Origin: Scortum barcoo
Lineage: Eukaryota; Chordata; Actinopteri; Centrarchiformes; Terapontidae
DNA: 64,000 nucleotides
Assembly: GCA_023238725.1 (NCBI GenBank)
Contig: CM041538.1
Location: 14,444,880 to 14,508,879 of the forward strand
Direction of reading: 5' to 3'
In this document: positions 1-64,000 of the stretch, piece after piece
Numbering within the stretch: the stretch's first letter is position 1
Layout: each line of letters starts with the position of its first letter
Notes under the pieces: model-generated
Seen by the model: the letters and a program-made list of their open reading frames with translations, nothing else
What the model was told of the DNA's origin: nothing
Databases searched by the model: none
Translations under genes and position numbers: made by a program

Positions 1-811
1 CTTGCTGGGCCGGGCTCCAGTCAGCGGACCTTCTGACACTGAAGATGGCTGCCAACGGTATACAGTACAAATCTACCACTACGGTGTTTTCAGCTGTTGC
101 CAACGTGTACTATTGTTTGGAGGCTTCTGCCATGACGGCGCCGGTGTTTTGTGCCTGCACCTGTTTTGTGAAAACAATTGCTGACTAACACTGACTGACT
201 TCATGGTGTTTAGCAAATACTCTGTATGCATAATACATCCCTTACCATATTAAACAATTCTCCTGTCTTTCACCGATGCGCTAGCAGTTTGGCCTCTGAT
301 TATTTGGCCTCTTTGGATCTCTCTTAGATGCCTCGTGGTGCTTTCAAAGGGCTGCTTCTCAGACCTCTTTAAAATCTGAGTCATACTGCTGCTTGGCATT
401 CAACTTAGCACGACTGACCTGTGTAGCTGCCTTTGTAATTGTGATGCTGTTACCTCAAAGCTAAACGTCTTTTTCAGGTGGTGTTTTTGTCCAGTACACA
501 TGCAGATGCAGACTTTAAAAGCAGTCACACACTAACACGCACCCACCCGCCCACACACATACAGACTTTGCAACCACAACAGACAATCGACATTCACAAA
601 ACTGATGACTAGCAAATAAAAAAAAAAAACACTTCTACTGGTAATATGTCAGCACCCAGTTGCAACACTGGGCTTAACATTGGCTTTTATCCTATTTCAA
701 GAATTCTGCAGCACTTCTGAGGACACAAACCCCCCACTGATTTCCACAACACTCAGCCCTCTGAGTCTTCACCTCTCCAGTTAGCCACAAGTAGGTAGAA
801 TGACAACTTAC
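1..811 (-). other. negr1 intron after exon 6 (partial)
   Basis: This is sequence downstream of the exon 6 donor in the sense of the gene. It holds an A-run near 617-629 and short CA-rich tracts near 530-560. A plus-strand open frame runs from the left edge to about 188, but I recognise no protein in it and saw no splice context supporting it. The expected GPI-signal exon was not found. Confidence 0.6.
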
Positions 812-57047
<56,236 letters not shown>

Positions 57048-60000
57048 CTACAGAGACAGAGAGAGAGAGAGAAGGACTTCAGTTTGATCTGGCGAGTTGT
57101 CTGAAAAACAACCGAATAAAGCAGATGTTTATTTGCTGACTGAACTCTGTTTCATCCATTGAGATATTGCTGTTAACTTTCTTGAAAAAAAGATCTCTTC
57201 CTCTCTAGCAGGATAGTGCAGGATTGTGTTCTCCCGCTAAACAAGCTCTGAGGTTTTTATATGTATATAAACAGACAGCCTGGAAATATTTTCCCCGATA
57301 TTGATTTTTTTTTTTTCAGAGCATACGGACCAAAAGCAGTATCAAATTTTAGTTATAGGCACACATGGGTAATGCGCCAGAAAATTTAGTCATAAAAGAC
57401 GGATATCTCAGCATCTGTTATACCTGCTTTAAGACTAGAGGCTAATATAGCCAGAGCGATGAGTAATGGCTGTGCACAAGGATGGCTGCTCTGTTGTTAC
57501 TGGACCTTTTGAAATGGGCACAGACATTTGGTGATAGAGCACTTCTTTGTTGTTCTTTTCATTGAGGGAGGTCAAAAGTGTGGCAAACACGGACATCTAT
57601 ATTCAGGCAGTTGATCATGGGCATGTCTACCTTTGTTCACGGCTTCACAACGTTTAAGACTGATATCGAGAAAATTGTCTTAACTTAAACAGAGTTTCTC
57701 GCGTCTGACCGGTCACTGCGATGTGAGAAACAACTCTAAAAGCAAATATCCAACTCCACTTTCTCTTGTGCCATGCCATTGTAGTAGGTTCACCTTTTCA
57801 GAGCACTGGGACGCCTGGTTCTCAAGTTTTAACTCTAAATGAAGACCTTGACTTGCCGCTTACAATACACAAGGTCTGTTAGAAGGTGTAGAAAGCATGA
57901 TGAGTAAAGTGGCCACTCAGAACTACTCATGCAGTGTATAGGTTGGGGGAAAAGGCAAGAGTACAGTATACGTCTGACCAAAGGTACAATGAAATGAAAC
58001 ATAGAAGATCCTGCAGACTGATTGTAAAAACATTTTTTCCACAGTTGCAGTCTCTGGCTGTATGCACATGTAGCTTTTCAGTGTGATCATCTGTGGAAAA
58101 CAAAACATCTGGTGAACAAAGTATAGGCTGTCAGTCCAGCCACCAATAATCAAACGTCTCTGGCTCTGAATAGGCTTCTTTTGTAGGAAAGTGCTCCGAT
58201 TCCGGTGTGACCATTACCGTGGCAACACAATTTACTTTTGAAAGCTAATTGCGCAGAGACAAAAGGTCAGTAAATTGTACGACACGATGAGGCTGGGATC
58301 ACCATTGTCAGAAGGCAGTTGTTTTAGACATCATTCCAGCGCTGTTTGGGACTTGTGAAATCGCATCATATTCTGTGACAAATACTGTAATAATGAGTAG
58401 GAAAAGAGGTAATCAAGTTTGGCTCTTTAGCTGTTGTCAACATGCCACGCAGACTGCCAGCACCAGCAGTAAAGCCACCGAGGAAATCAGTTTGGCACTA
58501 ACCACAAAGCTCTTTACCCTCTATGCCAAGAAAGTGTCTGTCAGGAAAACGGGTGGAGGACAATGGTCTGGTCCCCCCTCAGAAAAGGCACTGCCCTGGA
58601 GGTACTGTGACAAATAAATGGCAAACAATGGAGAATGGATAGTAATAAAAACAACACATGAGAGAGGTCCAGGTCCTTTGGAAAGTCCACGAGGGCTTGT
58701 CAGTTACTTAGCCCATTGACCACCTGAGCCATGGTGTTCCTGGCCCTTAGGCAAGATTTACTGGAGGAGCCTCAAGGCAAGTTTCACCGCTTTTCGCTTT
58801 TTCACCCTTCTAACCCTAACCCGTTTTCTTGTCAAAAAAAAAGGAATGCACTAGATCTTAAAGAACCAGGCAATGCTGATTATGTATCTATTATTTTCAG
58901 ATAATGGAAGATCTATAGTCTCCAAGTGTAAATTTAGCTCATGACCATAACCTTTGTAAAAATTTATCAAAACGGTGTAAATAAAGCCAATGCATTTTTT
59001 TCTCCCTTTAAGAGAAAAAGCTTTAACAGCTTGCTGCCTACCTCAGTGATCACAGGACTTCGGTGACTAATAATTTAACACACTTTTGTGGGACCGCTGA
59101 GAGTGCCAGCTTAAGGCCTGGACGTCAATGCACTTGTGTCCAGCCCACAACCACCAGTGTGAACAACTTGTCAACAACTGACGAGGCTTTCATCATTACA
59201 TCCTTGTAAAACAGGGTAACCATGGAAAATGTTTTCTCCAGCAGAGTTGCTATTGATTTCTCTGTTTTCTTGCCCAAAACTGTCCTTTCTGGATCAAATA
59301 TTCACCCCATGTAGGTTTGAAAAGTGTCTGATAAAAATGACTCTTTTAAAACAGATCAGAAACTACGGTCAGCTTGAATATAGCGTTGTCAGTTTCAATG
59401 TCCTTCAATGGTGACAAGTTTCAACAGCTTCAAAATGTATCAGACAGTCTCAAACCACCCCCTCAGCATCGCCGGCTTCTCTGCTGTCCAGTCGTATGAT
59501 CAGTTTGTTCAGAACACTCTCAGATTTGTTATAATATGCTTCAATAAACTGCTGACTGTAGCTGCTTCTCTCTGTGAGGAAGGAAGCGCCAAACTTTTCA
59601 CAGCCACCTTTCAAGGATAGATTTGGGATGAAGTATCACTTTAACAAAGCGGAGTGCCAGAAGTGTGGCTGGAGGACACTTCACCTCTCTACTTGGACTC
59701 TTGACATTTTTCTTCATCTTGATGTTCTTTCACAGTTTTTTTTTTTGCAGTTTGCTTATCACTGCTGAGTGTTTGCACTCTCCCACCAGAAATTATTATT
59801 GTTATCTCACTGTCTCTGTAATAGCACACCGAGGAGTCATGCAGACGCCTGGATCCATGCGCCTCCTCGCAAAGCTGAGTGTGTCAAAACAGGCCGTTTT
59901 TACATTAGCGCACTGTCTCAGGTGCTGTTGTTTACTGCGGCTGCTTCCTTCCTTAGTTGCTGCTGTCTTGGGGACAAACTACATGGGAGCTCATCACAAG

Positions 60001-61422
60001 TCTGGCATGAGTTTGACAATGCAGCGTTGCGGATTTAGACTGCTGTTTCGGCTGCCTGTGGTTTCAACCAATCTGATGGAGTGCAAAACAGTGATAAAAA
60101 AAAAAAATAGATATAGGTGACATGCACATATAGACTATTGTTATAAAATTGTAGTGGTAAGTGTCAGTGGCTAAAATCTGCCCGAAACACAAACTCCCTG
60201 AAATCAGTTCTGTCAACTTCATACGTCTTCAATCACCAAACATAGAGATTCACTACTAATTTGCTTGATTATGTTCCCTGCAAGCTCAGTCATTTTCATT
60301 TCACTTTGAATCATTTCTGCTCGTTCTCACTCGTAGATAGAGAGGAGAGTCACCACCGATACAGTTTAACTGGACTGTTTACCTGGTTGTTACCTTTACA
60401 GGTAAACAAATATAACACAGATCTCGCCTAATGCCAGTGTGTTTAGTGATTGATATTTGTTGTTTTCTTTTAGATATTTTAAGTAGTTGGCCTAAGGAGG
60501 TTTGCATTGTCTTGTCTTCTTTTGTTTTTTTTTTTTACTTGAGAGAAATGTTCATCCCACGCTTTGACACTTCCTGTTTAAACTCATTCTGTACTACACC
60601 ATAAAAAAGACAAAAAAACAATAATAAAACACGCCACATCATGTACCTTGAGCATTAACTTAACCGCAGTAAAGTCATATTATCGGATCTGTCTTTCTTC
60701 CACCACATTTCCTTTTGTTCCTCCCCTCAATCAGGCTTTGCAGAACAAAAGCAATAACACCTAAGGTGGGCTCAGCTTTCATCAAACCCCTTTTCTCTGG
60801 GAGCCCACCAGGATACGAACTTCCCATGGTTTATACAAGGCTCAGGTAATTATTCCATAGACCTCAGAACATCCACTCTGAAGCAGCTTTGACACCTAAA
60901 ATGTGCTTTATTTATCCCTGCTTGTGACGAGTGACTGCAGAGGACTAAGGCTCATTATAAGCTTCTTTCTTTTTTTTTTTTGGTATTCTGGCTCACAAAT
61001 AACAGAGTTCAATTCAAACCCCAGTGATTACGTTCAATGTTCGAAAAAGGAAAGTGATAAGCTGGTGTTTGAGCACCTCACATGAATGGGGAATGATGAC
61101 GAACCATTAATTACAGTATGGCAGCTGGTAAGAGAAGCAGATTATAATCCGTTTAGCCAAACTCATTCAAGCCCTTTGATCGGATGCCATAATTAACACT
61201 GGGGCATCACTCTGACCCAGATTTTTATTTGCTTTATAAAACTGTTTTCTAGGTTCCTCAACTGTAAATATTCTTCCTGGCACCAACTCCACAGATCTCG
61301 TCTCGCAAACATATTTCAGTGTTTCACAGTCTATTAGTTCACATTCAGCAGTTTTCGCTCCACATTTGGCAGAAGAAGTGAATACGCTTCTGGATGGGTC
61401 CCCCTGTAGACTGAGATCGCTG

Positions 61423-61447
61423 TTATGTAACGGTTACGTAATAAACA
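61423..61447. promoter_or_regulatory. Paired D-box (PAR-bZIP/NFIL3) motifs with adjoining forkhead-like site
   Basis: TTATGTAA at 61423-61430 and TTACGTAA at 61434-61441 both match TTAYGTAA, the D-box bound by DBP/TEF/HLF and NFIL3. They lie 3 bp apart. ATAAACA (61441-61447), a forkhead-type core, overlaps the second. Position: deep in negr1 intron 1. The motif matches are seen directly; activity is inference. Confidence 0.35.
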
Positions 61448-63422
61448 CAAAGGACGTTTAAACTTTAAGCCAGGCAGATCCCATGTAAGGTCATTTACAA
61501 CAACAGCAGCACAATCAGCCTTTACCTCTACCTATTTTCTTCAATAAATAAAGCAGATAAGATGTAGTTTTTTTCCTTAATTCATTTTCTATTTCTTTTT
61601 TTGTTTTTCAGAAGTCAAATGTTGAACAAGATAGTAGGTCTTGTTTTCTTGCCTCTATTGTTAGCATTTTTACGAATGTAATTAAAGGAAACCTCTAACC
61701 CTGAGACACTAGAGAAGCAATAACTGATGTGTTATTTTCTGTTTTTTTCTATTTGTCTTCCACTATTAACTCATAAGGTTGTTGTGACCGTGCAAGCACA
61801 CACTTGCCCATTTAAACATCCAGCAGACGTGCAGCAAAATTAGCACTCTAAAAGTAAAAGTACTGAAAGAATTAAGATGCAGGTCATAAAACCATAACAG
61901 TGAGCTAAAAGATGCTTAAATGCTAGACAGACCCGAGAGAAACTGCAGAGTCAGGTGATAATATTCTCACTTTAACACTTCAAGCGACCAATTTCATAAT
62001 TCACATACTCATTTGAGCCATTGCTTATCTAAAAATATTGACCAATGTAGCTTTAACGTTGACATAATTTGGTCACTTTTAACCAAACCAAAAAATAATC
62101 TAGCTACATTTAATTCACATATTAAGCACATAAAAGCCTAATTCATTCGTCTAACAGTGTGTCTGTCACTGATTGGTTGCATTCATGGTATAGGGACAGC
62201 TTGCCCTGTTACTATAGCAAAAACAGGTCAGGCCTAGTTAAGGTTTCTTTAAAAGATCAACGGATCACAAAAAGGTGACAGATTTGGAGGGGGGAAATAT
62301 CTCATTCTTTATAAGAAAGGAGAGGGGGACATCAGGGCAGCTGGTACGTCACCTTATATTCTCCTACAACAGGGGAGGTACATGAAAAATCTGAAATATT
62401 CCATTTCCAACCACCGCCCGTCCGACACATACGATCACATCTGTGATCATTCAAAAAGAGCGACAGTCGAGACTCAGATCTATCAAAACAGTCAGCCCTG
62501 TATCATTTCTTTTCTGTGGCATGCTGAATGACACTTAATCACTGAAGTACAAATCAAGCTTCAGCCACAAAGAAGACCACCTGGAATATTTCTCTTGCCA
62601 GTCCGTTTTTACACTGGAGTAACTCACTAAGAGTGAGAAAATTAGTCGTGCACAGTATCATTGCAGTGGAACATCTGCTTCAAGACAATGCCTTTGTGTT
62701 CCCGTTAACAGCAGCACCCACTTCACCGGTTTCAATGAAATAAGTGTTTTGAAGGGTATAATGAGAGAGTGTGATACAGCCATAAAAATGTATGAGGTCA
62801 GAGGCAGATGTGTCATCTCATTTTAGCCGTTTCACACATAAAGAGGGAGATGCTACGATGACTGTACCTGCGCTGTACGCTCCACAACCCCTACGACGAC
62901 TCACTGCCCTCCGCAGAGCTCAACCATCCAATGAATCCTCAAATGAGAAAATGCATTTCACACTGACTGACTGGATGCTGAAGCACTAGTGAAAGGCGGC
63001 TAGGTGTGATCAGTGCGCGAAAATCCAAGGTCTTTTCTGCTGTAAAGTCTCCCTTTTTAGACTGCTGAGGTATTTTTACTTTATTATTCATTTTACCGAA
63101 TAACAGAAATGATGGAAATAGGTGAGAGTGTTATATTCTCAGAAGGGAATATGAAGGGCTGCAATTAACACATTTTTCATTATCAAACAACTGAAGTGAA
63201 CTTAATCAAAAAGACAATTTGGTATTTTCCTGACCATAATAACCCATCTGTGCAAAATTTCAAATACTTACTATAGTATAAATACTGCAAACAAATGCTG
63301 AGTATAAACAGGATAATAACTGAACTGTAAGTAAAATGTGAATAAACTATTCAATTAAATACTCTCAATCGACATTTGATGTCAAAGCAGTAACTTTGAA
63401 TCAGCTCTCAGTCAGCTCTTAC

Positions 63423-63496
63423 AGTATCTGTTGTCCACAGCTGCTTTATACTGTTTGAAAAGCTCTTCCTTCAGTTCATCAAATCCCTGCAGCCAT
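63423..63496 (-). other. Exon-like segment of unknown origin
   Basis: On the minus strand a good acceptor (tgtctgtctttctgccttcag) is followed by 74 nt open in only one frame, then a donor-like ACT|gtaaga at 63422. The open frame reads WLQGF.. and contains GFDELKEELFKQYK, with acidic and basic residues balanced as in real helices. If the donor is not used it reaches a stop nine codons-worth of bases later at most (TGTAAGAGCTGA). Its entry phase (one leading base) equals that of negr1 exon 2, so exon 1 could splice to it and remain in frame, giving a truncated product. I do not recognise the peptide. It could equally be chance. Confidence 0.25.
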
Positions 63497-64000
63497 CTGA
63501 AGGCAGAAAGACAGACATGTTGATAAATCTGCAGCCTCTGATTTGAGAAGTAGCGCGTCAGAGCGCAAAGCCATTACACACCACCGTCTGCTGTGTTTAC
63601 CTTGTAAACACAGCAGACAACTGTCCGTGTCAGATGGGTCCGTTATAACTCAGTATTCTGCCTTTTTTATGTGGGAGACACCGGATTACTGGATCTTATT
63701 AATCCTGTGTGTCACAGCCTCCTTTTCCAACTTAAAACTAAAACTCGGTGGGTTGTGTTTTGCTAACTGTTGTGCTATGTTTCAACACACGGTGTAACCA
63801 CACACAACATAATATAATACAATTATGACTGAAATGACATTAGATTGATGTGCTCAGATAAACTGCTTCACCATATAACTTCCTATTATTCATTTCTATC
63901 ATTGTTCTAATTAACTGTTTTAAAAAAGCCCACGCCATCTGGCTCAGACTGCAGATTTGTGATAACTGTGTGTTCACATCGTGAGCATGATTTCCTGGAG

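Larger units (their letters stand above)
57048..64000 (-). other. negr1 intron 1, 3' part
   Basis: Sequence upstream of exon 2 in the sense of the gene. It starts with the CT-rich acceptor tract. No transposon was recognised. A two-unit telomere-like ctaaccctaaccc at 58810-58822 is too short to matter. The tract near 61845-62060 (aagtaaaagtactgaaag and following) has the flavour of a common fish repeat but is too decayed to name. The D-box pair and exon-like segment inside it are listed separately. Confidence 0.65.

Noticed and set aside
1..188. Open plus-strand frame at the left edge that could look like a partial gene
   Set aside because: Opposite strand to negr1, no recognised protein and no intron signals. 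Length is within chance expectation.
58810..58822. Interstitial telomere-like ctaaccctaaccc
   Set aside because: Only two units. Expected by chance and carries no structural information.
59665..60120. 151-codon plus-strand open frame
   Set aside because: Hydrophobic, T-run-derived residues (FFF), no homology recognised, and overlapped by another open frame.

Overview
The window is a stretch of vertebrate, almost certainly teleost fish, nuclear DNA lying inside one large intron-rich gene. Five exons on the minus strand (57047 down to 812) join in frame through canonical GT/AG splice sites into about 255 residues of an IgLON cell-adhesion protein. The best match from memory is NEGR1 (neuronal growth regulator 1, also called Kilon or neurotractin). 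The first exon (signal peptide and start of Ig1) lies beyond base 64000. The last exon (GPI-anchor signal) lies before base 1. The teleost assignment rests on the mobile elements: Tc1-like transposons with long inverted repeats, an RTE retrotransposon with a (GATG)n tail, and an L2-type 3' end with an (ATTG)n tail.

Layout, low to high coordinate (3' to 5' of the gene): 1-811 intron after exon 6; exon 6 (812-960); a 2.5 kb intron with a perfect foldback; exon 5 (3484-3604); a 10 kb intron with a (ATCC)n array; exon 4 (13683-13814); a 15.3 kb intron with a (GATA)n array interrupted by a 1.6 kb Tc1-like element; exon 3 (29087-29212); a 27.6 kb intron; exon 2 (56809-57047); and the 3' part of intron 1 (57048-64000).

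The 27.6 kb intron holds a repeat island at about 31.8-39.8 kb. It contains an internally deleted Tc1-like element, a probable MITE, two LINE fossils, and a 5'-complete RTE retrotransposon of about 3.5 kb with a 13-bp target-site duplication. Every element whose orientation can be read lies antisense to the gene, and every transposase or reverse-transcriptase frame is broken. The DNA from 40 to 64 kb has no transposon I recognise. It does have AT-rich, homeodomain-motif-rich patches that could be conserved regulatory elements, a tight pair of D-box motifs (61423-61441), and a short unexplained exon-like segment on the minus strand (63423-63496).

There is no bacterial gene cluster, CRISPR array or operon here, and I found no convincing new multi-gene system. 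The most useful second looks are the exon-like segment, the D-box pair, the 28-bp foldback, and the history of the RTE and Tc1 insertions.
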